NCBI GenBank assembly: GCA_964494625.1
Contig: CAZBRT010000002.1
Location: 1-64,000 of the forward strand
Reading direction: 5' to 3'
DNA: 64,000 nucleotides
Source of the DNA: UBA2784 sp964494625
GTDB taxonomy: Bacteria; Pseudomonadota; Alphaproteobacteria; Micropepsales; Micropepsaceae
The position numbers and the translations under genes were made by a program. Of this stretch, positions 37,202 to 46,288 are shown one piece after another; position 1 is the first letter of the stretch, and each line of letters starts with the position of its first letter. Below the pieces are notes generated by a model. It was given only the letters and a program-made list of their open reading frames with translations. It did not search any database and was not told the origin of the DNA.

Positions 37202-37322
37202 GGCGTCGGTCAAAACTCGTATGCGGGCGGCAAGGGCGGCCCCGGAAGGCGTTGCAGATACTGCCCTTTGCCGCCGGGTCCAAATCTTTTCTTGGCCCCG
37301 CAAACGATGCGCGCGCGAGGTG

Positions 37323-37350
37323 GTGAGGCTGATAATTCTATCAGCCTCAC
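37323..37350. repeat. Perfect 12-bp inverted repeat, candidate operator in the cysD promoter
   Basis: GTGAGGCTGATA at 37323-37334, loop ATTC, TATCAGCCTCAC at 37339-37350. It overlaps the spacer and -10 of the predicted cysD promoter, the layout of a repressor site. It lies 36 bases past the manC stop and could instead be a terminator hairpin, but no T-run follows on the minus strand. Confidence 0.7.
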
Positions 37351-37357
37351 ATGTCAA
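37329..37357 (-). promoter_or_regulatory. Predicted sigma-70 promoter of cysD-cysNC
   Basis: On the minus strand, consensus TTGACA (37357-37352), 17-base spacer, TATCAG (37334-37329). The expected start, near 37322, leaves a leader of about 120 bases. The perfect palindrome 37323-37350 covers the spacer and -10, so a bound protein would block RNA polymerase. Confidence 0.5.
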
Positions 37358-37385
37358 ATATAATGATTAACGTGGAAACGTGTGA

Positions 37386-38828
37386 TTAGTTGCCTGCTTC
37401 GACCGGACGCCTGTAGGCGTCCTCGAACCGCACGATGTCGTCCTCGGACAGGAATGGCCCTGTCTGGACTTCGATGACCTGCAGCATGGCCTTGCCGGGG
37501 TTCCTGAGGCGATGTTTGGCGCCGCGCGGGATATCGACCGACTGGTGGTCCCGCAGGGTCGAGACCTGCCCGTCCACGGTCACCTCAGCCACGCCCTCGG
37601 CCACGACCCAGTGCTCAGCCCGGTGATTGTGCATCTGGAGGGAAAGAGCCGCCCCCGGCTTCACGCTGAGACGCTTCACAAGGTATCCCGGGCCGCTCTC
37701 GATGGTAACGAACGAACCCCAGGGCCGGTCCGTGCGCAGATGGCTCAGATGCTCGCGGCGGCGTCCGGCCTTGAGCGTCTCGACGATCTTCTTGATGTCC
37801 TGAACCTTGTCCTTGCTCGCGACAAGGACAGCGTCCCCCGTTTCGACGATCACCAGATCGCTGACGCCCAATGCCGCCACCAGACGACCGTCACTGCGGA
37901 TGAAGCAGTCGTGTGTCTCCTCGATCATCACATCGCCGATGGCGACGTTGCCGTGCTCGTCCTTGTTGGAGAGTGCCCACAAGGCCGCCCATGAGCCGAT
38001 ATCGCTCCAAGCGAACTCTGCCGGAACCACGGCGGCGCGTTCCGTCTTCTCCAGCACTGCGTAGTCGATGGAGTCTGACGGGCAGTCACGGAAACTTGCC
38101 GCATCAAGCCGGATGAAGTCGGGTGAGACCTGTGCGCGCGTCAGGGCGAGCCTGCAGGCCGCGAGCATTTCAGGCTGCAGGCGTTCCATTTCGGCAAGCA
38201 GCACACTTGCCTTGAAGAGAAATATGCCGCTGTTCCAGTAGTGACCGCCTTCGGCCAGAAGCGCGATGGCCTTCTCCGCTGTCGGCTTTTCGACAAAGCG
38301 CGCGACACGGTGCACGCCAAAATGATCCTCAATCGCGGGACCGGCCTTGATGTAGCCATAGCCTGTCTCGGGATGCGCGGGCTCAATGCCGAACATCACA
38401 AGGGCGCCGGCTTCTGCCGCATCCCTTCCCCGCCGAACGGCCTCGTGGAAAGCGCCGACATTGCCGACATGGTGGTCGGACGGCAGCACGAGCAAAAGCG
38501 GATCATCGCCATTTTCGCGGGCCACCAGGGCTGCAATCGTGATCGCGGGCGCCGTGTTGCGGCCTACCGGTTCCAGGATTGGCGCATCGAAGGCCAGGCC
38601 CGCTTCCTCCAGCTGGGCAGCGACGGCAAAGCGGTGCTCGTCATTGCTGACAATGATCGCGTTTCCGAAATTCGCCCGATCAGCCACGCGGCGGCCGGTC
38701 TCCTGCAGCAACGACCAACGCGTTCCCGGCAGAAGCGCCTGCAGCTGCTTGGGGAAAAGAGCGCGCGACAACGGCCAAAGACGCGTTCCGGAACCGCCGG
38801 AAAGAAGCACGGGCCTGACTTGCGGCAT
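37386..38828 (-). CDS. manC: Mannose-1-phosphate guanylyltransferase / mannose-6-phosphate isomerase
   Basis: About 480 residues. The N-terminal pyrophosphorylase has VLLSGGSGTRLWPLSRALFP, FPKQLQALLPG and the FVEKP motif. The C-terminal cupin (about 365-480: RPWGSFVTIESGPGYLVKRL, MHNHRAEHWVVAEG) is the type II phosphomannose isomerase. It supplies GDP-mannose for gmd and for mannosyl transfer. It is third in a minus-strand series: initiating transferase, SIS protein, manC. Confidence 0.94.
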   Translation of the reverse strand: MPQVRPVLLSGGSGTRLWPLSRALFPKQLQALLPGTRWSLLQETGRRVADRANFGNAIIVSNDEHRFAVAAQLEEAGLAFDAPILEPVGRNTAPAITIAALVARENGDDPLLLVLPSDHHVGNVGAFHEAVRRGRDAAEAGALVMFGIEPAHPETGYGYIKAGPAIEDHFGVHRVARFVEKPTAEKAIALLAEGGHYWNSGIFLFKASVLLAEMERLQPEMLAACRLALTRAQVSPDFIRLDAASFRDCPSDSIDYAVLEKTERAAVVPAEFAWSDIGSWAALWALSNKDEHGNVAIGDVMIEETHDCFIRSDGRLVAALGVSDLVIVETGDAVLVASKDKVQDIKKIVETLKAGRRREHLSHLRTDRPWGSFVTIESGPGYLVKRLSVKPGAALSLQMHNHRAEHWVVAEGVAEVTVDGQVSTLRDHQSVDIPRGAKHRLRNPGKAMLQVIEVQTGPFLSEDDIVRFEDAYRRPVEAGN

Positions 38829-38932
38829 GATGATCCCCATGGGGAAGCGATGATGTTTGCGGCGCTATAGCCGCTCCCGAAGGGTCATTCTAGCGCAAAT
38901 GTGACTGGCACTGGAGTGCTGAAGTGGCCCTG

Positions 38933-39529
38933 TTAACCCTCTGAGGGAACAAGTCCAAGGCCCTGCTCAATGGCGGCACACAGGACATGGCCGGTCAGGA
39001 TATGCATTTCCTGGATGCGGGCTGTGACACTGCTGGGCACAGCGACAATGTGGTCGGCCGCACAGCCAAGACCTGCCGCACCGGTGAAGGCGCATGTGAC
39101 CAGCTTCATGGTGCGGGCCATGTTCAGCGCTGCCAGCACGTTGGGGCTTTTCCCGGAAGTCGAGATGCCGATGGCGACATCGCCCGGCCGGCCCAGCGCC
39201 TCGACCTGACGCGCAAAAATCGTCTCAAAGCCCAGATCATTGCCGGCCGCCGTCAACAACGATGTGTCGGTCGTCAGCGCGATGGCGGCGATGGGCAGAC
39301 GGTTGCGCGAGAATCGCACGACAAGTTCGGTTGCCAGATGCTGGGCGTCGCTGGCGCTGCCGCCATTGCCGAAAAACAGGATCTTGCCGCCCGCCCTGAT
39401 CGCGGCAATGCACGAGGCAACGAGTGCCGAGAGCGGCGCCGCGCATTTCGCATCCAGCTCGCGGAGCACGGATTCATGTTCGCGCAGCGCATGCGAGAAG
39501 AGCGTCCGGGTCAGGTCCTGCGTCATCAT
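38933..39529 (-). CDS. gmhA: SIS-domain phosphoheptose isomerase (GmhA-like)
   Basis: A 198-residue SIS protein with FFGNGGSASDAQHLATELV, LTTDTSLLTAAGND and ISTSGKSPNV, as in sedoheptulose-7-phosphate isomerases. It would start heptose synthesis. The remaining GDP-manno-heptose genes are not in the window, so either they are elsewhere or this is a related DiaA-type protein. Confidence 0.85.
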   Translation of the reverse strand: MMTQDLTRTLFSHALREHESVLRELDAKCAAPLSALVASCIAAIRAGGKILFFGNGGSASDAQHLATELVVRFSRNRLPIAAIALTTDTSLLTAAGNDLGFETIFARQVEALGRPGDVAIGISTSGKSPNVLAALNMARTMKLVTCAFTGAAGLGCAADHIVAVPSSVTARIQEMHILTGHVLCAAIEQGLGLVPSEG

Positions 39530-39538
39530 TTCCCGCCC

Positions 39539-40921
39539 TCAATAGGCATTGCGGCCCAGCAGCACGACAAACGGCGTCGCCAGAATGATGCGGATATCAA
39601 GCCACAGCGACCAATTGTCGATATACCAGAGATCATACTCGACGCGGCGTGCCATTTTTTCGATTGTATCCGTCTCGCCGCGAAGACCATGGATCTGCGC
39701 CCAGCCTGTGATGCCGGGCTTCACATGATGGCGGCGCAGATACTGGTCGATGTCGCCAGCGAAAGCCTCGTTGTGGGCGACTGCATGGGGGCGCGGACCC
39801 ACAATCGACATTTCGCCCAGGACCACGTTGATGAGCTGCGGCAATTCGTCGATTGAGGTGCGGCGCAGGAACTTTCCCATGCGCGTGACGCGGGGATCAT
39901 CGCGCGTCGCCTGGGTGATGACGGCGCCATCCTCCACCACACGCATCGAGCGGAACTTGTAGACGCGGATGACTTCGTTGTTGAAGCCGTTGCGGCGCTG
40001 GCGGAAGAAGACCGGGCCGCGCGATTCCAGCCGGATGAGAAGGCCGATGACGGCAAACAGGGGCAGGACCGCGAGCAGCAGGAACGCACCCAGAATTCGG
40101 TCTTCCAGCGTCTTGATGATGCGGCTGTATCCGCTCAAGGGGCGGTTCAGCGCTTCCAGAAGCACGACATGGCCAAGATTGTCGAAGCCGCGCACGACCA
40201 CGCCATCAAACGGCGAGGGCGTCGCGAATTTCACATCGACCGGAAAGTTGGCGGCGGCATTCAGGAAGCCTTTGGCTTCCTCGCGGTTTGCCGGGTCCAC
40301 CGCGATGATCAGTTCGTCCACATCGCCGGTGCGCACGAACTCGTCGAGACCTTCCATCGGGCGAAGGCCCTGCGGGTCGCCGGGGCCATTTGCCTTGCCG
40401 AAAACCGCAGCCACATGAAGCTCGTCGGCGCGGCCCTTCAATCCTTCCAGACATTGGGCCAGCATCGCTCCGCTGCCGATCACCACGACCTGGCGCTTGA
40501 GCATGTCGGTGGCCGAGATGCGCTGCAGCGCTGCGTTGATGATCAGCCGGACCAGCATCAGGACAGCGGGACTCATGAGCCCGAACAGGATGAACCAGCC
40601 ACGCGAATACTCGGCCGAGGTCTTGCTGAGGGCGGCGGCGATGAGAACGATCAGCAGCAGCAACCCGAAATTGCGTGCGATCATCGTGGTCTGGCGGGCA
40701 AGGCTTGCCAGCGCCTCGGGCTCATAGCCGCGGCTTGCCCGCATCATCAAACCGAACATGAGTGCGATGACGAGGCCGATGGCGCCGTATTGATTGATGT
40801 CGGCACCACCCTCGCGCGCAAGAGCCTCATAACCGGCATGAAGACCGATCGCGAGTGCGATGATCGTGACAATATCCGCCACGAAAGCGATTTCACCGAT
40901 GTTGCGTGCTTTGATCCGCAT
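39539..40921 (-). CDS. Undecaprenyl-phosphate sugar-1-phosphate transferase (WbaP/WcaJ type)
   Basis: A 460-residue polyprenyl-phosphate sugar transferase: about four N-terminal membrane helices, a Rossmann-like CoA-binding-fold middle (RQVVVIGSGAMLAQCLEGL) and a C-terminal catalytic domain (PVFFRQRRNGFNNEVIRVYK, KFRSM, SIDELPQLINVVLGEMSIVG, RPH, KPGITGWAQIHGLRGETDT). It loads the first sugar phosphate, probably glucose or galactose, on undecaprenyl phosphate. It is divergent from rfbC; a short palindrome (CGGGAA A TTCCCG) lies 22 bases upstream. Confidence 0.93.
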   Translation of the reverse strand: MRIKARNIGEIAFVADIVTIIALAIGLHAGYEALAREGGADINQYGAIGLVIALMFGLMMRASRGYEPEALASLARQTTMIARNFGLLLLIVLIAAALSKTSAEYSRGWFILFGLMSPAVLMLVRLIINAALQRISATDMLKRQVVVIGSGAMLAQCLEGLKGRADELHVAAVFGKANGPGDPQGLRPMEGLDEFVRTGDVDELIIAVDPANREEAKGFLNAAANFPVDVKFATPSPFDGVVVRGFDNLGHVVLLEALNRPLSGYSRIIKTLEDRILGAFLLLAVLPLFAVIGLLIRLESRGPVFFRQRRNGFNNEVIRVYKFRSMRVVEDGAVITQATRDDPRVTRMGKFLRRTSIDELPQLINVVLGEMSIVGPRPHAVAHNEAFAGDIDQYLRRHHVKPGITGWAQIHGLRGETDTIEKMARRVEYDLWYIDNWSLWLDIRIILATPFVVLLGRNAY

Positions 40922-41043
40922 GGCCGCCTTAAGCCGTGGCAGCGGGAAATTCCCGAATCCTGCCTGCCCCGCCTGCCCGTTTGTGCCATGCCGATTGTTC
41001 CGACCTCAAGGGTATGCGCACCTATTGGCGATTGCGGTTCAAG

Positions 41044-41063
41044 GGCAAAGCGTTAACTTTGCC
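41044..41063. repeat. Inverted repeat between divergent transferase and rfbC genes
   Basis: GGCAAAG (41044-41050), centre CGTTAA, CTTTGCC (41057-41063), perfect 7-bp arms. It sits in the 203-base gap 40922-41124 between the divergent initiating transferase and rfbC genes, 62 bases upstream of rfbC, and could be an operator for one or both. Confidence 0.45.
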
Positions 41064-41124
41064 GCATCGTCACAAGTCCATTTCGCTGCATTCTGTCCTA
41101 TGCGTGTTCCGGAACGCGGGAAAC

Positions 41125-41685
41125 ATGATTGATATCTTTCCGACCCCCCTGGCGGACGCCCTCCTGATCCGGCCCAAAAGGCACGGCGATGCGCGCGGCT
41201 GGTTCATGGAGACCTTCAAGGCTGCCGATTTCGCGCGCGCCGTTCCCGATACTGTATTCGTGCAGGACAACGCGGCATTCTCAGCCGAAGCGGGAACTGT
41301 TCGCGGCCTGCACTGGCAGGCGCGGCCGCATGGTCAGGCAAAGCTCGTGCGCTGTGCGCGCGGCCGGATCGTGGATGTGATCGTTGATTTGCGCAGAGCC
41401 TCTGTCACTTTCGGCAAGCACGCGGCTTTCACGCTTGCCGGGGATGACACCGCGCAACTTTTCGTGCCCGAGGGCTTTGCCCATGGTTACGCCACACTGA
41501 CACCGGATTGCGAAGTGCACTACAAGGTCACTGCCGCCTGGCATAAGGCGAGCGAACGTGGCTTGCGCTTTGATGATCCGGCCTTGGCCATCGACTGGCG
41601 ATTGGGCGGACTTGCTCCCATCATCAATGCGCGCGACGCTGCTTGGCCGGACCTTGCCGCACTTCAACCAGGCGATTTTTTCTGA
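41125..41685 (+). CDS. rfbC: dTDP-4-dehydrorhamnose 3,5-epimerase
   Basis: About 186 residues from the ATG at 41125, the usual length. RmlC motifs are FMETFKAADF, FVQDNAAFSAEAGTVRGLHWQ (with catalytic His), GRIVDVIVDLRR and FVPEGFAHGYATL. An in-frame extension to 40936 is not conserved. It heads rfbC-rfbB-rfbD on the plus strand. Confidence 0.95.
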   Translation: MIDIFPTPLADALLIRPKRHGDARGWFMETFKAADFARAVPDTVFVQDNAAFSAEAGTVRGLHWQARPHGQAKLVRCARGRIVDVIVDLRRASVTFGKHAAFTLAGDDTAQLFVPEGFAHGYATLTPDCEVHYKVTAAWHKASERGLRFDDPALAIDWRLGGLAPIINARDAAWPDLAALQPGDFF

Positions 41686-41693
41686 CGGATGCC

Positions 41694-42764
41694 ATGAAGA
41701 CCATTCTTGTCACAGGCGGTGCGGGTTTCATCGGGTCGGCCGTTTGCCGGATGCTGGTAACGGGCGGGCGCGCGCGGGTCGTCAATATCGACAAGCTGAC
41801 CTATGCCGCCAATCTCCATTCGCTCGACAGTCTGGCTGGGTCGAACGCCTATCAATTTGCCAAGGCCGACATTTGTGATCGCACCGCGATGGATGGAGTC
41901 TTTGCGGCACACAACCCGGACGGCGTCATCCATCTTGCCGCTGAGAGCCATGTGGACCGCTCCATCACCGGTTCGCGCGCTTTTGTTGATACGAATGTGA
42001 TCGGCACCTTCACGCTGCTGGAGGCTGCGCGCGCTTACTGGCAGAGTACTCGCGGCGCGCGGCGCGACGATTTCCGCTTCGTGCATGTTTCCACCGATGA
42101 GGTGTTCGGTTCCCTGGGCGAGACAGGGCTCTTCAGCGAGGAAACCCGATACGATCCCAGTTCGCCCTACTCGGCCACCAAGGCGGCCAGCGATCATCTG
42201 GTACGCGCGTGGACACGCACCTATGGCCTGCCTGCCGTCGTCACCAATTGCTCGAACAATTTCGGACCGTTCCAGTTTCCGGAAAAACTGATCCCCCTCA
42301 TGATCCTCAATGCGATGGCGGGCAAGGACTTGCCGGTCTATGGCAATGGCTCGAACGTGCGCGACTGGCTCTATGTCGACGATCATGCCGAAGCGCTGTG
42401 GCTTGCGCTCACGCGGGGGACGCCGGGCAACACCTACAATGTCGGCGGCGGGAACGAGCGCAGCAATCTTGCTGTGGTGAAATCCATCTGCGCGATCATG
42501 GACCGGCTTCGCCCCGCTGGCGCGCCGCATGACCGGCTGATCCGGTTTGTTGCGGACAGGCCAGGCCATGATCAGCGCTATGCCGTTGATGTACGCCACA
42601 TCAGCCAGAATCTCGGCTGGTCTGCGCGCGAGAACTTTGACAGCGGGCTTGAGAAAACCATCGCCTGGTATCTCGCCAATGAAAGCTGGTGGGCGCCGTT
42701 GCGCGAGCGGGTCTATGGCGGCGAGCGGCTGGGCCTTGCCGACGCTTCGCCCAAGCAGGCCTGA
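41694..42764 (+). CDS. rfbB: dTDP-glucose 4,6-dehydratase
   Basis: A 356-residue extended SDR with VTGGAGFIGSAVCRMLV, HLAAESHVDRSI, FVHVSTDEVFGSLGE, catalytic YSATKAASD and NCSNNFGPFQFPEKLIP. It follows rfbC after 8 bases. It is the second step of dTDP-L-rhamnose synthesis. Confidence 0.97.
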   Translation: MKTILVTGGAGFIGSAVCRMLVTGGRARVVNIDKLTYAANLHSLDSLAGSNAYQFAKADICDRTAMDGVFAAHNPDGVIHLAAESHVDRSITGSRAFVDTNVIGTFTLLEAARAYWQSTRGARRDDFRFVHVSTDEVFGSLGETGLFSEETRYDPSSPYSATKAASDHLVRAWTRTYGLPAVVTNCSNNFGPFQFPEKLIPLMILNAMAGKDLPVYGNGSNVRDWLYVDDHAEALWLALTRGTPGNTYNVGGGNERSNLAVVKSICAIMDRLRPAGAPHDRLIRFVADRPGHDQRYAVDVRHISQNLGWSARENFDSGLEKTIAWYLANESWWAPLRERVYGGERLGLADASPKQA

Positions 42765-42768
42765 GCCC

Positions 42769-43659
42769 ATGCGCATTCTCGTGCTTGGTGCATCAGGTCA
42801 GGTTGCGATGGCGCTGGGCCAATTACGTGCGGTGGATTCTGAGATCATCTGTGTGGGCCGCCCCCAACTTGATCTCACGCAAACTGCATCCATCGCACAG
42901 ACCATTGCACAGCATGACCCTGACGCCGTGATCAATGCCGCGGCCTATACCGCCGTTGACCGCGCCGAAAGCGAAGTCGATGCCGCCTTTGCCGTGAATG
43001 CGCATGGCGCGGGCCTTGCCGCAGAAGCTGCCGCCAAGGCGGGGGCCGCTTTCATCCACATCTCCAGTGACTATGTGTTCGACGGTGCAAAGCCCACGCC
43101 GTGGGTCGAGGATGATTTGCCCAACCCCCTTTCCGCCTATGGAAGATCAAAGCTTGCCGGCGAAAAATCCGTGATGGCAGCCCATCCGAACGCTGTCATC
43201 CTGCGCACGTCATGGGTTTACAGTGCGGGGGGCAGCAATTTCGTGCGTACGATGTTGCGGCTTGCGGTCGAAGGAAGGCCCCTGCGTGTCGTTGACGACC
43301 AACATGGCGCGCCGACAAGTGCCATGGTCATTGCCGATGCGATCATGGCCATCTTGCGCCGGATGCAGGGGCGCAGGCTTGCCGGAAAGGGCGTGTTCCA
43401 CCTTGCCTGCCGGGGCGAAGTGAGCTGGTGCGGTTTTGCCCGCGCCATCATGGCGGCATCTGCCGCGCGCAGCGGTCCGCAAACGGAAATTGCCGCGATC
43501 ACCACAGATGAATACCCGACGCCCGCGCGGCGGCCGGCCAATTCAAGGCTTGATTGCGGGCGGATTGCCCGAACATTCGGCATTACCCTGCCGCGTTGGC
43601 AGGATGCGCTGGAGCCGGTGATGGATACGCTTGTGCGCCCGGCATCCTTGTTGCGATAG
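42769..43659 (+). CDS. rfbD: dTDP-4-dehydrorhamnose reductase
   Basis: About 296 residues from the ATG at 42769, 4 bases after the rfbB stop. RmlD features are LVLGASGQVAMALGQL, DAVINAAAYTAVDRAE, HISSDYVFDG, catalytic YGRSKLAGE and RTSWVYSAGGSNFVRTML. It is the last step of dTDP-rhamnose synthesis. The matching rfbA is 5.7 kb downstream, so the set is split. Confidence 0.95.
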   Translation: MRILVLGASGQVAMALGQLRAVDSEIICVGRPQLDLTQTASIAQTIAQHDPDAVINAAAYTAVDRAESEVDAAFAVNAHGAGLAAEAAAKAGAAFIHISSDYVFDGAKPTPWVEDDLPNPLSAYGRSKLAGEKSVMAAHPNAVILRTSWVYSAGGSNFVRTMLRLAVEGRPLRVVDDQHGAPTSAMVIADAIMAILRRMQGRRLAGKGVFHLACRGEVSWCGFARAIMAASAARSGPQTEIAAITTDEYPTPARRPANSRLDCGRIARTFGITLPRWQDALEPVMDTLVRPASLLR

Positions 43660-43666
43660 TCACCCC

Positions 43667-44329
43667 ATGGCTGCGCCCCTCATCGACACACGTCCTGGCT
43701 CGTCCGGCAACAGGTACCGTCGCAAGCGCCTTGCGCGCTTCATGGACCTGGTGACGCGGACGATTGCCGGGAAAGGCCAATGCCGGGTTCTGGATGCGGG
43801 CGGCACTTTTGAATACTGGAATGCCTTCCGGGACATGTGGGAAAAATTGCCGCTCACAGTCACGATGATCAATCCGGTTGCCACACACTCGCCGGACGCG
43901 CGGATCGTCTCGCTGGCGGGAGATGCACGCGCGATGCCGCAATTTGCCGACAACAGTTTTGACATCGTCCATTCCAACTCGGTCATTGAGCATGTCGGCG
44001 TCTGGAAGGACATGCAGGCAATGGCAAGCGAAGTGCGCCGCCTGGCGCCGCGCTATTTCGTGCAGGTTCCCTATTTCTGGTTTCCGCTGGAACCGCACAA
44101 CCGCGTGCCATTTTTCCACTGGATGCCGGTCAGCTGGCGCATCCGCATCCTGATGGCGCGCGACAACGGCTTCTGGAAAAAGGCGCAAGATGTCCATCAG
44201 GCGATGGAACTTGTTGAAAGCGCGGTGCTGCCGGATGTGCGCCAGCTTCGTGCCCTTTTCCCTGACGCTGAGATCGCGCGGGAGCGGACCTTCCTGCTCA
44301 CAAAGTCGCTGATGGCCATCCGCGGTTGA
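43667..44329 (+). CDS. Class I SAM-dependent methyltransferase
   Basis: About 220 residues from MAAPLID at 43667. Motif I is VLDAGGTFEYW; the later D-x-SFDIVHSNSVIEHVG segment is the usual post-motif II acid and helix. It is plausibly a sugar or lipid-linked methyltransferase of the locus. Its 3' end overlaps the convergent GT2 gene by 32 bases. Confidence 0.82.
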   Translation: MAAPLIDTRPGSSGNRYRRKRLARFMDLVTRTIAGKGQCRVLDAGGTFEYWNAFRDMWEKLPLTVTMINPVATHSPDARIVSLAGDARAMPQFADNSFDIVHSNSVIEHVGVWKDMQAMASEVRRLAPRYFVQVPYFWFPLEPHNRVPFFHWMPVSWRIRILMARDNGFWKKAQDVHQAMELVESAVLPDVRQLRALFPDAEIARERTFLLTKSLMAIRG

Positions 44330-45344
44330 CGCCGCCAAACGGTACGCGATCGGGCCTTCCTGTGCGGCCAAGAAGCCCGTGCCACCAACCTGAAAGCGCC
44401 ACCAGAAAATTGCGCGGCGCGCCTTTCACCAGATATTCGCCGGTCAGGGCAAGCGTTACGAGCGCAATCAGGGGCCATGCGCGCGGAAAATGCCGCCGCG
44501 AGATGAGATGCTTGTTGCGATGCTCCAGATAGACGGAAAGCGCTGAACGTGCGGCCAATGTTCCCGCGGAACCTGTTGTCGTGCCGTGGCCGTGGATGAT
44601 GACGGCATCCGGCGCAAAGCCAAGCCTGTGCGCGCCGCGCCTCATGCACCAATCGACCTCCTCGGCATAAAGGAAGTAGCGGTCATCCATCGGCCCCACA
44701 TCATCGCGAAAGGCCCGCGAAACATACATGCAGGCGCCGGACACATAGTCCATCTGCGCCTCGACACGGGCGGGATCGGGCGCAACATCCGCTGCAACGT
44801 TGAAATTGATGTTGAAGCCGCGGGCGATCCATTTTCGCCAGCGACCACCATCAAGCTGGACCCTGCCGGTGTCGCGCATGACAAGGCGCCCGCCCACAAT
44901 GCCGTATCCGCCTGCATCGGCGCGGCGTTGAAGGGCGGCAAGCGCGCCAGCTGTCGGCTCCGTATCGGGATTAAGGATCCAGATATCGCCCGCGCCTGTG
45001 TGAGGCGATGCCAGCACAGCGTTGATCGCGCCGGCATAGCCGAGATTTTCCGACGCCTGATGCAATCGCACGTGCATCTGGCCGAATTGCGAATGGTCGC
45101 GCGCGTGCGCCGCGCGATGTCTGGCCAGGCGGCCCGTACCAGTGCCCTCGTCGTCCATGTCAAAACCCGCATCGACCATCATCCGGGCAAGGTGCGCGAA
45201 GGCCTCTGCCCCGCCATTCTCGCAGACATGAACCTGAAATCCCTGCAAAGTCTGCTGGCCCAGCGCGTGCAGGCAGGAAATCACGTCTCCCGGATTGCGA
45301 TAGGCGACGATGATCACATCAACGGTCCGGGTCTCCGCCATCAT
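44298..45344 (-). CDS. Glycosyltransferase family 2, WbbL-like rhamnosyltransferase
   Basis: About 348 residues from the ATG at 45344, which overlaps the stop of the upstream GT2 gene (ATGA). GT-A motifs are VDVIIVAYRNPGDVISCL, SENLGYAGAINAVL, WILNPDTEPTAGAL (D-x-D-like), DYVSGACMYVSRAF and RYFLYAEEVDWCMR. The C-terminus has one or two amphipathic helices. WbbL-type enzymes add rhamnose to a lipid-linked sugar, matching the rfb genes. Confidence 0.87.
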   Translation of the reverse strand: MMAETRTVDVIIVAYRNPGDVISCLHALGQQTLQGFQVHVCENGGAEAFAHLARMMVDAGFDMDDEGTGTGRLARHRAAHARDHSQFGQMHVRLHQASENLGYAGAINAVLASPHTGAGDIWILNPDTEPTAGALAALQRRADAGGYGIVGGRLVMRDTGRVQLDGGRWRKWIARGFNINFNVAADVAPDPARVEAQMDYVSGACMYVSRAFRDDVGPMDDRYFLYAEEVDWCMRRGAHRLGFAPDAVIIHGHGTTTGSAGTLAARSALSVYLEHRNKHLISRRHFPRAWPLIALVTLALTGEYLVKGAPRNFLVALSGWWHGLLGRTGRPDRVPFGGVNRGWPSATL

Positions 45345-46201
45345 CCCTGCGCCCATAATTCAAACATGCGCATCCCGCGCCAAAGCCGCAACCGGATCAG
45401 GATTCCAATGGCCTTCATCCGGTCCTTGAACCTCAAATCCGCGCGATGCATCAGGACCTTTGGCACATGCGCAAAGGCGGAGAGCGGCATGACGCTTGCC
45501 TTGAGAAGCCAGCGAAATTGGGCCCCCTGATTGTTGCGCGCCAATCCCCATGCCTCGCGCGTCGCCTTTTCCCATTTGGCACGCAAGGCCATCCAGTCGT
45601 GCCGCGCGGGGTGGGTGACGCGGGCGGTTTCGACATAGCCAAGGCGGAAGCCCTTTGCGCGCGCGCGATGGCTCCACTCCACATCCTCTGAAACGCCATT
45701 GCGAAACGGTCCCACTGCGTCAAACACGCGGCGCGTCACAAACATGTTGCCGGTGCCGGTAAAACCCTGTCGCTCAATATAGTCGCGGAAATCGAAGGCA
45801 AAGACCGCCTCGAAAGCTTCCGCTGCCGTCGGCGCGCCGGGGATTTTCGGATGAACGCCGACATGCCCGCCGATGAAATCATGCTGGGCAAGTCCGGCGA
45901 CACCCTTCTCAAGCCAGTCAGGATCAGCGAAACAATCCGAGTCGATCAGGGCAAGGACATCGCCTTTTGCGGCGGCAATGGCAGCATTGCGCGCGGGTCC
46001 TGCGCCCTGCTCGGCTGCGTGAACCAGCACAATGCCGGGGCCACAGACCGCCCGCACGGCGTCAAGCCCCAAGGTCGAATTATTGTCGGCGACCACAATT
46101 TCGAATGATCCGGCAGACATGGTTTGCGCCCGTAAATGGGCGAGGCACCGCGCCAGATTTTCAAGGTCATTCCAGTGCGGGATGATGACGGAAACGCTCA
46201 T
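45341..46201 (-). CDS. Glycosyltransferase family 2
   Basis: About 286 residues from the ATG at 46201. GT-A features are SVIIPHWNDLENLARCL, FEIVVADNNST, GAGPARNAAIAAAKGDVLAL, IDSDC (D-x-D), and SEDVEWSHRARAKGFRLGY. A longer frame to 46321 adds a basic non-conserved stretch. It is coupled to the WbbL-like gene downstream. The donor sugar is unknown. Confidence 0.87.
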   Translation of the reverse strand: MSVSVIIPHWNDLENLARCLAHLRAQTMSAGSFEIVVADNNSTLGLDAVRAVCGPGIVLVHAAEQGAGPARNAAIAAAKGDVLALIDSDCFADPDWLEKGVAGLAQHDFIGGHVGVHPKIPGAPTAAEAFEAVFAFDFRDYIERQGFTGTGNMFVTRRVFDAVGPFRNGVSEDVEWSHRARAKGFRLGYVETARVTHPARHDWMALRAKWEKATREAWGLARNNQGAQFRWLLKASVMPLSAFAHVPKVLMHRADLRFKDRMKAIGILIRLRLWRGMRMFELWAQG

Positions 46202-46288
46202 GATCCGGCCTTTACCCTCTTGCCGCGTTGCATGCCTGCGCGCCGCAAGGCTAGATGCGCAAGACGGGGCATTGGGGGAGAATGGATC

